Part shown: positions 1-26,902 of the stretch, piece after piece
How the letters are laid out: every line of letters begins with the position of its first letter
Numbering within the stretch: the first letter of the stretch is position 1
NCBI GenBank assembly: GCA_963573385.1
Contig: CAUYLG010075573.1
Span: 62,001-126,000, forward strand
Origin: Cacajao melanocephalus
Lineage: Eukaryota; Chordata; Mammalia; Primates; Pitheciidae
DNA length: 64,000 nt
Direction: 5' to 3'
Translations under genes and position numbers: made by a program
Notes under the pieces: model-generated
The model's database searches: none
Seen by the model: only the letters and a program-made list of their open reading frames with translations
What the model was told of the DNA's origin: nothing

Positions 1-110
1 TAGATAGATAAATAAATAAGGCAGATATCCATATAGAGAGGTGCATGTATCTATCTATCTATCTATCATCTATCTATATCTATCTATATCTATCTATCTA
101 TCTATCAAGA
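1..110. repeat. TATC/GATA microsatellite
   Basis: Positions 1-20 are TAGA/TAAA repeats and about 48-107 are interrupted TATC units. It is a tetranucleotide microsatellite and probably continues beyond the left edge. The short ORFs across it are repeat translations. Confidence 0.93.
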
Positions 111-540
111 GAACCTTTAACTCTAGCTGTAAAAAAGAATATGTCCAACTCTTGGAGCTTCATGTATTGCCCCAACACAGTGCTCACCACGATAGGGTCA
201 TCACTGATTTACTTGTTTGCCTTTCTTCCTAAAACCTGAAAGTTTCTTCTTTGTATCTCTGGCACCTACCACAGTGCCATGCACGCAGCAGGTGTTCCCG
301 AAGAGTCTGCTGGATGAATGAGAGGCAGTGAATGAACTCCTATCAGAACAGAGATCCACATGTCAGGGTACAAAGACAGAACATGAGGATTAGCGGTGTC
401 TGGGGTGGGGACAGGTCCATGAAAGATCAAAGATGGGCAAGTAAGGCTTGGAAGGGTGAATGTGTGCGATCCCCAAAGAACAGGGGAGAGGGAGAGATGG
501 GGGACAGCCATCCAGCCAGTGAGAACATCATTTAAAGATC
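111..540. other. Non-repeat upstream sequence
   Basis: I see no gene, RNA or recognisable transposable element here, apart from a possible degraded L2-like bit around 260-320 (a phrase of the type seen at L2 3' ends, with tandem ATGA). It is most simply sequence upstream of KLHL36. Confidence 0.5.
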
Positions 541-542
541 CT

Positions 543-830
<288 letters not shown>

Positions 831-861
831 TCAAAATAAAAATAATAAAGATCCTGGAAGT

Positions 862-1410
862 GGGCTGAGTGTGCTGGCTTACACGTGTAATCCCAGCACT
901 TTGAGAGATTGAGGCAAGAGGATCGCTTGAGCCAAGGGGTTCAAGACCAGCCTGAACAACATACTGAGACCTTGTCTCTATAAAAATCAAAGAACAGGGC
1001 CAGGCACGGTGGCTCATGCCTGTAATCCCAGCACTTTGGGAGGCTGAGGTGGGTGGATCACAAGGTCAGGAACTGAAGACCAGCCTGGCCAACATGGCAA
1101 AACCCCAAACTAAAGATGCAAAAAAATTAGCTGGGCATATGGGCAGGTGCCTGTAATCCCAGCTACTCAAGAGGCTGAGGCAAGAGAATTGCTTGAACTA
1201 GGGAGGTGGAGGCTGCAGTGAGCCAAGATCACACCACTGCACTCCAGCCTGGGTGACAGAGTGAGACTCTGTCTCAAAAAAATAAAAATAAAAAATAAAG
1301 AAAAGAAAAAAAATAGCTACGTGTGGCATCCTGCACCTGTGATCCCAGCTACACGAGAGGCTGAGGCAGGAGGATCCCTTGAGCCTAGGAAGTGGAGGCT
1401 GCAGTGAGCA
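862..1410 (+). mobile_element. Older Alu split by a younger Alu
   Basis: The left arm is 862-996 and the right arm resumes at about 1,311-1,410. The intact Alu at 998-1,313 lies between them. The outer element lacks its last part. This is a clear nested insertion. Confidence 0.82.
998..1313 (+). mobile_element. Alu, full length, nested
   Basis: Complete dimeric Alu ending in an A-rich tail (A with interspersed T and G). It sits between the two arms of an older Alu. Confidence 0.93.
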
Positions 1411-1424
1411 CTACACGAAAGAAA

Positions 1425-1655
1425 TCCGTGATCCTTTAGCAGCCATTTCCCATTTTACCAACTCCTCGCCCCTGGCAACCACTCACCTACTTTCCGTCTC
1501 TATGGACTGGCTTGTTCCCGACATTTCACACACATGGAATCATGCAAAGCGTGGTTTTTTGTGTCTGGCTTCTTTCACTAAATATTACGTCTTCAAGGTT
1601 CATCCCGCTGTGGCATGAGCGAAGTGTGACAATTGATACATTGATCGATGAAGGT
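1425..1655 (-). mobile_element. L1M 3' end fragment
   Basis: The reverse complement matches the end of mammalian L1 ORF2 and its 3' flank. On + one reads the landmarks 'cccctggcaaccact', 'ggaatcatgcaa' and 'ggcttctttcacta', ending 'ttcaaggttcatcc'. Family level only. Confidence 0.72.
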
Positions 1656-1815
1656 TACATACCTACATTCATTCCACACATATTTACTGAGCACTTACTG
1701 TGCGCCAGTCTTGGGGGCCCAGCCAGGAGTAGAACTGACAGTGAACCCTGCCCTGAAGGGTTTCTGGTTAGGGAGGAGAGGCAATAAACCGGATAAACCA
1801 GTACATTACTTGGAA
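1656..1815 (-). mobile_element. L2 3' end
   Basis: Landmarks 'atatttactgagcacttactgtg' style wording and a later 'ggcaataaac' are the reverse complement of the L2 3' terminus. Ancient, diverged. Confidence 0.72.
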
Positions 1816-1899
1816 TATTAGACTCTGATGAGAGCTCAAGTGAAGCGTTCGGTAGGAAGCTGGGTGGAGAGAGGGGATGAGACTTTAAGCAGAGTGGTC

Positions 1900-2900
1900 A
1901 GCAAAGGCCTCGCCGCAGGGGGTCCGCAGGGACGCTCCAGCCCAGCCCGGAAGGAGGCGAGAAGCGCCATGCCCGCCCCGGCGACTCCGGGCCAGCAGGG
2001 AGATCCTAGCGCACGCGTTGGTCCCTCGAGGGCCGCGGCCCCGCGCCTGGGACGGTGGGTGGCACCGGGGCGCATTTCGCGCGGCAGGGCTGCGGCCTGC
2101 CTTTGAAGGGACCGAGTTGGACGTTGCGGGGTAGGGGGGGCGGACACCGGGAGTCCCAGGGGCGCGGACGAGTGAGGGCTCCCACCTCGCCAGCCCACCC
2201 CGCGAACCCACCCCGTGGTCCCCGCGCCCCGCCCCCGGCCGCAGGCTCCGCCCCGCGCCGCCCGGCCCCGCCTCCCCGCGGCCGCCGCCATTGGCCGCGC
2301 GCGCCGCCTCCGCCCTCGGCCTCGCACTTCCTGGCGGAGCCATGGCCGCGCAGCGGGCCGGCCGGGGGGCTCCTGCGCCCGCGCCCCGCCGCCCTGACCG
2401 CCCGGCCCCGCCGCCCGGGCTGCCCGCGCCTCGTCCGTAGCGCGTCCTGCCAGGTGGGCCTCCGCGCGCGCGCACCCTCCGGCCCAGGACCGCCGGGAAG
2501 CCGCGCCCGGCCGGGGCGGGGGGCGGGCGGAGATCGGGAGCGTCCCCGGTCCCCGTGAGTCGCGACCCCCTGCGCCCCTTGGTGCCGGGGCGGGCGGGTG
2601 GGCAAGTGGGGGCGCCGCGGCCCGGGGAAGAGGCCGGGGGAGGGGCCGCCGCCCCCGCAGGTGACACAGGTGCGGCCTGTGCGGCCCGCCCGGTGCGTGG
2701 CAGGTGAGTGGCTCCCGCTCTGGGCCGTCCCGACTCCGCCTCCTCGCCGGCGGCTCAAGCCTGCTGGGGTGGCCGTTGCGCCGAGTTCCGCCGGGGCTGC
2801 GGGGTCCGAGCGAGCGACAGCGGCGCCCCCGGAGACCCCACCGGCGAGTCGGTGTCCGCAGCGTCGCTTCCTCCCACGCTGAGGTCGAGAGGGAGCGTGG
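1900..2900. promoter_or_regulatory. KLHL36: CpG island and KLHL36 promoter
   Basis: This is a very GC- and CpG-rich block immediately before the KLHL36 coding exons. An inverted CCAAT box (ATTGG at 2,290-2,294) next to a GCCGCCATT YY1-like sequence and an ETS-type ACTTCCTG (about 2,326-2,333) suggest transcription starts near 2,320-2,350. No TATA box is visible. Candidate splice donors for a noncoding first exon are CAG|GTGGGC (exon end 2,453), CCC|GTGAGT (about 2,550) and a perfect CAG|GTGAGT (exon end 2,703), so alternative 5' UTRs are plausible. The long antisense frames here are by-products of high GC. Confidence 0.9.
2325..2453 (+). other. KLHL36: Probable KLHL36 noncoding exon 1
   Basis: Inferred from position between the ETS/CCAAT motifs and the CAG|GTGGGC donor at 2,453/2,454. 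An ATG in good Kozak context (gagccATGG, 2,342) would open a 32-codon upstream ORF ending TAG at 2,438-2,440, if the transcript starts before it. An alternative donor at 2,703 would lengthen the exon. Start not determined by sequence. Confidence 0.5.
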
Positions 2901-3824
2901 GGAGGAGGCTCCCTGGGAACCCTCCCGTCCGGATGGGGCCTGCGTCCCTTGTTTACTGGAAGACCTCCTACAGTGACTTGGGATTGTCACCGTGTGTGTG
3001 TGGGGGGGGGGGTGGCCTTGACCCTTCACCTGCTTCCAGAAAGCGTCGGAGGCCGCTGACCTCCAACACGGGTGGAAATCAGCCCCCACCCCCACCCATT
3101 TGCAGGAGACAGAGAGGAGCCTCTGTCCCCGGAAACTCTCTCTAGGTATCTTGGCCTAGAAAAGAAAGCGTTGAGCGTTAGAGGGCCAAGCTGAGCCCGG
3201 GCAGGCTGCCTGGGGCGGTGGAGAGAAAGGACACCTGCTGCTTTCTGCTCTGTGACCTTGGGCCTCCCCCCTGGGGCACCCGAGCACCGGGTGTCACTGT
3301 GGGAGCCACGGTGGCACCTGTCTCGGAGGGTGAAGGTGGAATGAAGTCGGGGCCGCGGTGGGCACTGCACCAACGCTGCTTTTCTTCTCTTCCCTCTCTG
3401 GGCCCTCCAGCATCTGGGCTCTCCAGCAGTCGGGAGGGCTGGAAGAGGGGACAGCTTGTCACTGCCACAAAGTTCCTAGTTTGTCGAGCGAATCTAGTTG
3501 CCCCTTCTCTCCTTAGGGCAGTTGCACAGGACGGACTGTGCCCTAATTCATTCCTCCCATGGGAACACTGGAGTCCCCAGTTATCTAAGAACAGTGCTGA
3601 CTTTTTGTCACGTTGTTCTTTATTAGTAAAGGCTGTTTGTTCAATAGGTAACAAACTCTTCTCATGAACTCAAATAGCAGGGGAAAAAAGTCCCCTTTAA
3701 AACCTTAGTATGTGACTTGTGCTAGTGCTAGTTGGCAAAGTCCCTTCTCTGTGTTCCCTTCCTTCTTTGAAGCACCTCACACCACCAGCTTTGCCTGCAG
3801 GCATCTCCCCACCCAAGGGCCAGG

Positions 3825-4000
3825 CAGTGTAGCATAAGAGTTAAGAGCCTGGAAGCTTCCCTGAGCTGTGTGACACTGGGCCGCTTATGTCACCTCACTG
3901 CTCTCAGCATCCTCCAGTCGCAGTGCTGGCCTCATGAGGTTGCAGTGGGGACTGAGTGAGGACACGGAGAAGCACTTGGGGACAGTGGGTGTCTAGAATG
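3825..4000 (+). mobile_element. MIR
   Basis: Landmarks in order: 'agagttaagagcctgg', 'gctgtgtgacactgggc', 'ctcactgctctcagc', 'gaggttgcagtggggactg'. This is the MIR core in the forward sense, diverged. Confidence 0.75.
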
Positions 4001-4159
4001 TACTGTGAACGTGATAGTCATCATTGTACCACCTGCTCACCCACATCATGATTTTTTTTTCTTTTTTTGTTTTAGCAACTCGAATTCAAACATACTCCAA
4101 GAGATCATGATATTTTTAAAGTGTGATACTGTCAAACCCTGGGCCTCACTCAGCAGTGT

Positions 4160-4335
4160 GTCATGTGATGATGGGTCCAGGTTTTGAAGCTGGACAGACC
4201 CAGGTGTGATTCTCAGCCATTTACTAGGTTTGTGACTGTAAGATCAATATCCTCATCTGGGAAATGGGATAAATGATATCGTCCTGGCCAAGTATAATCT
4301 TTGTGGGGGTTAAATGGCACATTTAAGTCCCTTAG
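4160..4335 (+). mobile_element. MIR
   Basis: Forward MIR: 'gaagctggacagacccaggtg', 'catttactaggtttgtgac', 'tcctcatctgggaaatggg' then 'gggttaaatggcac'. Diverged. Confidence 0.8.
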
Positions 4336-4685
4336 CTTGGTTCCAGGGCTGTAGTCTGGGCTCTGAAATTATAACATCATTATAACCTTGATGTAGCCAA
4401 AAGGTCGTTATTTGTAGGAAGTGGAGTAAACGACATGCCGTTGGCAGATTTTAGATGATAAACGAATGCGAGTTAAATATTCCGTCCAATTTTAACAGCC
4501 TTTTTCTCCACTCAGCGTAAAAGAGTTCTTTGTAGTGCATCGTCCTCCCTCCCTCCTTCCTCTGTGTGACTGTTTTCACTGTCGTCCTTGGTATCTGCCA
4601 GCAGGGCCTGAAATTAATGAATGACTTAGAGTTAGGACTGCATGCTCAGAAATCCTGTTCTTCTCCTAGGGCTGAGATCTCTTTA

Positions 4686-17156
<12,471 letters not shown>

Positions 17157-17499
17157 CCCCTGCCGCCACCTCCCAGGCCTCTGTAGACCAGCAGCAACTT
17201 CTTAGAATTCCAGAAACGTTATGTACAACTTAGCAGCTTTTTTTACTTTTATGATTCTTGGTATTTCTATGATATCACAGTAACCAATTAAATACTATCT
17301 ATAACTTCACATAATCTTGCTTGAATAACTAACCCTGGGCCCAGGCAGTGAGCAACCCCCTTGTACCTTTGCAGGTCTTTGTCTCATGTTGCCATTCCTG
17401 GTTGGGTCTTTGCTAACCGTCCCCCTGAGAGTAGCTGGCACTTGGGTTCCTCAGAAGTTTTTGTAGGGAAGCTTGCGGCCTCAAAGGGATATATATCTT

Positions 17500-17690
17500 A
17501 GATCACCTAGTCCAGGTCTCCCCAAACCTAGCTGAGCTTTTAAGAATACAGATTCCTGAGCCCCCTCAGAAATATGGAATCCAGAACCACCAGGAGCAGG
17601 GATGGGGTAGGGCCCAGAAACTGTGTTTTAACTGGTTCTTGGACTTCTGGGCATCAGCCACTTCTGCGAGTCACTGGCAAGGTCAGGTAT
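17500..17690 (+). mobile_element. MER5-like hAT-Charlie element
   Basis: Landmarks 'gagcttttaagaatacagattcc', 'gggcccagaaactgtgttttaac' and 'gcatcagccacttctg' match the MER5/Charlie consensus order. Terminal repeats are worn. It lies in the KLHL36 3' UTR or just beyond. Confidence 0.6.
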
Positions 17691-17707
17691 TTGTTTTATG
17701 AGTGAGA

Positions 17708-17726
17708 GGGTGGGTGGGTGGGTGGG
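17708..17726 (+). repeat. (GGGT)n G-quadruplex motif
   Basis: Five G3 runs separated by single T loops, followed by GAGT repeats. The motif is GGGTGGGTGGGTGGGTGGG. It is on the KLHL36 sense strand, 552 nt after the stop codon. Confidence 0.97.
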
Positions 17727-19751
17727 TGAGTGAGTGAGGGACGGACGGGGGCCACGCAGCTCCCTGGACCGTCAGGTGAGCTGTGGCAACTCCCCACCAG
17801 GGAGCTGTTCTCCATATCAGGTGAACACTGCTTCTGAATAATTCCAGCTTTCCTCATTGGAAACCGTCTTGAATTCTAGAAGGTTACAGGCAACCAAGAA
17901 TGAAAATAGGTGTGAAGCTCTTTATAAATATTATTCTGTAATTGGTGCATTTTTTTCCTTTTGCTTTTTTTTCTGAACTCACTATGATACTAATGTACTC
18001 AGCTCCCTAAATCTGTTTGTTTCTCAGGAAAGAAAAAGTGATCGCTACAGAATTTGTGATTGTTCTCTATGACTCTATCTCGAGGCGCCTTGTGGATCCC
18101 TGAGAAGGCAGTGGAGGTCTCCCCCCAACTCCCATTCCGGGTCTCGCCCCAGTTTTCTGCTGCTAAGTAGTTTCATGCTGCTGGGCAAATTCTTGAAGAA
18201 ATAGACATGTTCCCTCTTTCATCCCCCTTGGCCACAGGTTAGATGAAATACCCACCAGGCTCCTTAGGGCATCAGGGCTCCTCATTCTCTGAGCTGTTCA
18301 TACCCAGATGGCATCCCTTTTAGGATGCACTGACTCCTCCTAGAGCGGGTATAAGTGTCGCTGCCCTTTAAGAGGGCCGTGGGCTGCCCGAGTGGATAAG
18401 AAATGGGCAGAACTATGTGAGGATAGGAGTGTGGTGGGTTTTAAGCATGGGCCAAGGAAGGCATGAATGAGCTGAAGGCAGAGATCAGAAAACTTCAAGA
18501 TGTGCTTGGTCGTCCTTCCTAGTCTAACACCCGTCTTCTGCAGACAGTTCTGGGAGCAGATGTCAATGTCGCTTGCCCTTTAAGAGGGCTTTCAGCTGGC
18601 CAAAATGGATGAGGATTGACGTGTTAAGATTGATACTAGACTAGGAAAAATATCTTAACTTTTATTTCCATTTCTTCTGCTTCTTTACTGCACCTCCTTT
18701 CCCTTCTCTTCAGGGTTTACTGTGTTTCCATTGGTCTGTTTCTGTAGCCATCCAGGAGAGATGAGAGCATTTTGGGGACTGAAAGCTTCAGTAGCCAAGT
18801 GCCTGCCCTCCGTGGTGAGTGAGGTGAGCAGTCTGCATATTTAGCTAGCAAGTCATTTGCATGCGAAGTCCCTGGAGGCATGCAGACTGTTGAGAGATTC
18901 TGCGAGGCTTACAAACAAAGCCAGAAGCTGTGAGCTCTGCAGCTCTGCAGCGCTGGTGTATGAAAGGCTCTGAGAAGTCCTGCATTCATTTACCCTTCCA
19001 TTAACCCAGCATTTCCAAACTTCTTTGAGCCTGAAACTCTTTTTTGTGTCATACCTAGTCCCAGACCCCCACAAAACATGTTTTGCAGAACTTCTGCCAG
19101 CTTTGGGATAGCTCACCTACTTCCTATTCTGGAAAGGTTTTACTGCTTGAAGACACCTCAGAAGGTAGGGAATGGTGCACGCAGTCTCTCCTCCCCCGCT
19201 CAACCTAGGTCGTGAACAAATGGGTGGTTGTTTGACCTGAATCTCGGCCGTTGGGGAAAGCACATAGAAAGACTGAGTGATTTGAGGAGTGGGAGAGCTT
19301 TGACCCTGGCGAGGGGCGAGCCATTGGTTTTTAGCCTAAGCCAGCTCTTCTGTGTTTTGCTTCTGGGACTTGTCCCTGGTGATGTGTGAGCTGCTGGCTT
19401 CTGTTCTGATTTTCTTGTGCCTCGCGGGTTACACGTGACATCCTGTGCCTAAAATTTTGTGAGGTCTCTCCTGAGACTATTAAGGTGGTTTGTAATTTAC
19501 GTGGCTTGGAATCTAATATTAATAAGGTTGGGAGCACTCCTTTAAAGGGAGGATAAAGTAGTTTCATCTTGTGGGCCAACTTCTAATATTTGTTGGTGAC
19601 TACACTGTGACAAGAAAGGTTTTTGAGCTTGTTGGGGTCAACAGATGTGCACAAGGGTGCCATGTGGCAGTCCCTGGGGCAGGGTTTTGTTACTTGTGTT
19701 TGTAAGTTGAAAATTCACTCTGCCGTGCAGTCTAACTGAAAACAGAAGAGA

Positions 19752-19943
19752 CCACACCTGGGCAACATGGCAAAATCCCACCTCCACAAAAAAAAAAATA
19801 CAAAAGATTAGCCAGGGATGGGACATGCGGCAGTCCCAGCTACTTGGGAGACTGAGGTGGGAGGATCACCTGAGCCTGGGAGGTTCATACCACTGCACTC
19901 CAACCTGGGTGACAAAGTGAGACCCTGTCTCAAAAAAATAAAA
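19752..19943 (+). mobile_element. Alu, truncated and internally shortened
   Basis: Starts in the left arm (ACCTGGGCAACATGGC) and runs through the linker and a shortened right arm to a short A tail. Confidence 0.85.
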
Positions 19944-21662
19944 TGGTGTTTAACTCCGACGGGCAGAGTTTGGGCTGTACCTATGCAGTGGCCATTTGAA
20001 CTGCACAGTCACGATAGTAGGGCTTCAAACCAGAGTGACGAAGGCGCAGGCTCTTGCGGGCTGCCGTTCTGAGATGGAAAGAGCCACGCGTGTCACCGTG
20101 TTGTTAAACTATCCTTGCTTCAGGCTGTTCTGCGGGAATTTTGAGGACACCTGGATCTTTTTTATTTTTTAAACCTTTCAGAATAAGCCTGGCAGGCTTC
20201 TATTTAGGTTCGGGCTTTTCTCATTTCTAAAGAATTAGAGTTGTAACTTCATATTAGTTGCAAGTTTGGGGTTTGATCCTTACCCAAGTTGGAAAGCTGT
20301 TTGCTTAAGACATAAATGTATTATACTAACAGAAGGGAGGGAATAGACAGCTGATGAACCCTTATTGCTTATAGCGATCTTTCTGTTGTTTAAAATGCAC
20401 AGAGATTATTTTATCAACTTACTGTACTTGGCATGAAATTGGTGTTTTCATCGTTCTGCCATTTTACTGAGGCTACCAAGTGGGACTTCAGACCTTGCTC
20501 TGAGCAGAACCACATGTATGTATTTATATTGAGTGCCCCCACTCATGATAAGGTGACTTCATGGAGATGCAGAAACTAACTGTAAGAGGTGTTCAGCTTT
20601 CAGGTGGGCACCCAGATGATGAGGGGGAAGTGGGCTTCATCCTCTGAGGTCCAGGGTCCTACTTTGTGAGCTCCGGTGTGTTCACCTGTGGTTCAGTGTA
20701 CCTTGGCCTCTAAGCCAACTGACCGTTCAGTGACTTGCAGCAATTGGGAAGTGAAAGGACCTCTGCCACCCCCAACCCTCCGTAGAGCCACCGACCTTCG
20801 TCCTTCACCCTGGCCCTCCGTGGTATAGCAGCATCTCACGGGCCTTGTGGCTGTCAGTGTTTGTGGCTGGAACCCACCCACTGGTTGCCAAACCTGGAGG
20901 GGCAGCTGCAGATGAAGTTTGGACCTCCTGAGTCTCCATGGATTCTGAGTGCCTGGGAGGGGAGGGAAGGCGGTGGCATCCTGGCCTCCAAGATAAATGC
21001 CTGGAGTATAGGGCAGCGCCATGGGCACTTGGAGACCCTGTCCTGCGCCTCTGCCAAGCCTGGCAGTTTTAAGAGTTTTTTGAAATGTTTTGATACTTTC
21101 TGATAAAATTTGCTAATAACCGTTTTTTAGAATTGCCTGCCGGGGTTTTCCACCTCATCCCCTTCCTCCAGCCCCTTGATTTGTGCTGGACAACAAACGG
21201 CCAGTGGTCAGCACTAGGACCTCGCCTTGTGTGGCTTTGTCTTGGATCTTGCCCTTCGTTGCTGATCCAGTACAGCTCTAGAATTTCGTGAAGTTGCACC
21301 AGACCCTGACCCTCAGCTGATTTGCCAAGAGGAAACCTTAACTCCCTTGAGAGGGTCTGGGTTTCTTCCAAAGCTCCTACCTCAGTGGTGTGCACAGAGT
21401 TGGAGAGAGACCTGAGGGCTGGTCTATGTCTCACCTTTGCATACGGGTCATTTCTTGATCAAATATATGACTGGGGTCCCGGTTTACTCCCGTCCACCCT
21501 TTCTTTTAAAGTATTCTTAACATGAAATCCACAAAAGCAGAAACAGTGAACCATTCTTGCACTTTACAGAATCATTGTCCTTAGCTTTAGAGGTTGTTAA
21601 TTTCTTGTTGTTGTTTTTAACATGAATAGTATGGGTGGCTTCTGAAGGTGTGTGGGGGTCTC
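19944..21662. other. Unique sequence downstream of the KLHL36 stop
   Basis: No transposable element, ORF with support or RNA gene recognised. It may be distal 3' UTR. Confidence 0.4.
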
Positions 21663-21663
21663 A

Positions 21664-22102
<439 letters not shown>

Positions 22103-22119
22103 AAGAAATTGTCCTTTGG

Positions 22120-23760
<1,641 letters not shown>

Positions 23761-23879
23761 TGGTTTGGGTTCTCCTGAATGCAAAACCTTAGACCAGGAC
23801 TTGGATGCAGGTAGGGCAGTGAGGTGGTCCCCGGGAAGCCAGAATGCCACGAGGAAGGAGGAAAGGCCCACAAGAAGGT

Positions 23880-24230
23880 GCTTTATTGCTGAGTAATCAA
23901 TCCCAAGCCACAGCTTCTGACAATATTTATTATGGTGGATGACTGCAGGTGGATTGGGCTCAGCTCGTCGGCTCTCCCCTGAGGCTCCTGCATGGTCACA
24001 TGGCCATGGACAGGTAGTGGCTCTTGAAGGTGTAAGAACACACAGAGGGCTCTTCCAGCCTCTCCTCCCTTCCTTCCCTCTTCCTCTCTCCCTGCCTTCT
24101 CTGTCATTTCCCCTTCTCTTCCCTGCCCCCCAATCTCTTCTCTTTCCCTCCTTGTCCACTTTGGTCTCAGTCTTTCTGGTCTCTTTATATGGTGGCCTCA
24201 CCTAGATTGCTTATGTGGCAGCCAGAGGCT
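23880..24230 (-). mobile_element. Ancient repeat, unclassified (LTR-like)
   Basis: Phrases such as 'attgctgagtaatcaatccc', 'ggtggattgggctcagctcg' and 'ggctcctgcatggtcac', with a following pyrimidine-rich part (24,057-24,180), resemble a widespread old mammalian LTR or DNA repeat in antisense. I cannot name the family. Confidence 0.4.
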
Positions 24231-24331
24231 CCCAGAGCAAACATCCCAAGTGGAATGAGCAGAGGCTCCGTGGCTTCTTCCAGCATCGCCTGAGAAGTCA
24301 GGGTCTTCGTTTGCTGCATTTCGCCCCTTGA

Positions 24332-25136
<805 letters not shown>

Positions 25137-25137
25137 G

Positions 25138-25440
25138 CTTTTTTTTTTTTTTTTTTTTTGAGATGGAGTTTTCGCTCTGTTGCCAGGCTGGAGTGCAGTG
25201 GTGTGATCTCAGCTCACTGCAACCTCTGAGTCCCTGGTTCAAGTGATTCTCCTGCCTCAGCCTCCCGAGTAGCTGGGATTACAGGCACATGCCACCACAC
25301 CCAGCTAATTTTTGTATTTTCAGTAGAGATGGGGTTTCGCCATGTTGGCCAGGATGGTCTCAATCTCCTGACAATGTGATCCACGTAACTCAGTCTCCCA
25401 AAGTCCTGGCATTACAGGCATGAGCCACAATGCCCAGCCA
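25138..25440 (-). mobile_element. Alu, full length
   Basis: T21 tail at the left, head at 25,440. It is followed at 25,453-25,490 by an (AAAAAC)n run. Confidence 0.95.
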
Positions 25441-25756
25441 GATCCTATTCTTTAAAAAAAAACAAAAACAAAAACAAAAACAAAAAAAACCCTCAATGGA
25501 AAGAAGGTACTTTCCTAAGGTCACTGCCTCAGGCGGCGGGGGTTTGATGTTGCTGGGCCCCTGTGCTATCTGTTAGCAGGGCATTTCTGGGGCCTGTGCT
25601 GCTTGGTGATGACTGCTCCCAGAGGCCTTAGCGCATTTCCACTCTCAGCTGCTGTGTGCACACAGAGCCAGCCACCAGCTGAGCAGGGCCTATGCGGTCC
25701 TGGGACAAAGCGCAGTGTGTGATGGAGACGATACTATCAGCACGTGGCTACATCTC

Positions 25757-26212
25757 CAGTCCAGTCCTTAGAGATGGACCTGGACTCCGTGAGAAATCTG
25801 AAGACCAGCTTGGAGAACAGCCTGAGGGAGATGGAGGCCCACTATGCTCTGCAGATGGGGCAGCTCAACGGGATCTTGCTGCACCTGGAGTCAGAGCTGG
25901 CACAGACCCGGGCAGAGGGACAGTGCCAAGCCCAGGAGTACGAGGCCCTGCTGAACATCAAGGTCAAGCTGGAGGCTGAGATCACCCCCTACTGCCACCT
26001 GCTGGAAGATGGGAAGGACTTCAATCTTGGTGATGCCCTGGGCAGCAGCAACTCCACGCAAACCGTCCGAAAGACCACCACCCGCCAGATAGCGGATGAC
26101 AGAGTGGTGTCTGAGACCAATGACACCAAAGTTCTGAGACATGAAGCCAACAGAAGCAGGGGACCCTTTGGGGAGCAGGAGGCCAATAAAAAGTTCAGAG
26201 GTCAAACAAAAT
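25757..26212 (+). pseudogene. KRT18 processed pseudogene, 5' truncated
   Basis: The frame reads PVQSLEMDLDSVRNLKTSLE, then ALQMGQLNGILLHLESELAQ, EYEALLNIKVKLEAEI and FNLGDALGSSNS, ending SETNDTKVLRH. This is the end of the keratin-18 coil 2B rod and its tail, with no introns. Keratin 18 is a type I epithelial intermediate filament protein. The keratin stop codon is lost (TAA became GAA after LRH), so the frame runs on into former 3' UTR and stops at 26,215-26,217. The KRT18-like poly(A) signal (CCAATAAAAAG) is kept at about 26,182-26,190, followed by an eroded A-rich end. Homology starts only at about 25,757, so the head domain and most of the rod are missing. Several rod residues are substituted. 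It is a dead retrocopy; the open frame is a remnant. Confidence 0.94.
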
Positions 26213-26407
26213 GTTAAAGCAATATTTCCCTCCATTCTCGGATTTCTGTGTATTGGTCTCCTAGATAGCTACAGGTTGAGAGCCAGAATTCAAGCTTCCC
26301 TGCTTAGATTCTAGAACTGGGGTTAAAACGGTGAGACTAGAGGCAACATTCATCTCAGATCTGCGTGAGAGCAGAGCTCAGGGCATCCTCCAGGGGGCAC
26401 GCTAGAG

Positions 26408-26902
<495 letters not shown>

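Larger units (their letters stand above)
2454..4669 (+). other. KLHL36 first intron with two MIRs
   Basis: Intron between the presumed noncoding exon and the first coding exon. It contains a G11 run at 3,002-3,012, two MIR copies (listed separately), and otherwise non-repeat sequence. I see no further exon in it. Confidence 0.6.

Noticed and set aside
1836..3095. 419-codon antisense frame and other long frames across the KLHL36 CpG island
   Set aside because: GC-rich DNA has few stop codons. The frames overlap one another on both strands, are rich in Arg/Pro/Gly/Ala, and show no domain.
18400..18650. A microRNA hairpin at the duplicated GCCCTTTAAGAGGGC motif
   Set aside because: The stem is only 5 bp and I see no longer flanking pairing, so a microRNA precursor is not supported.
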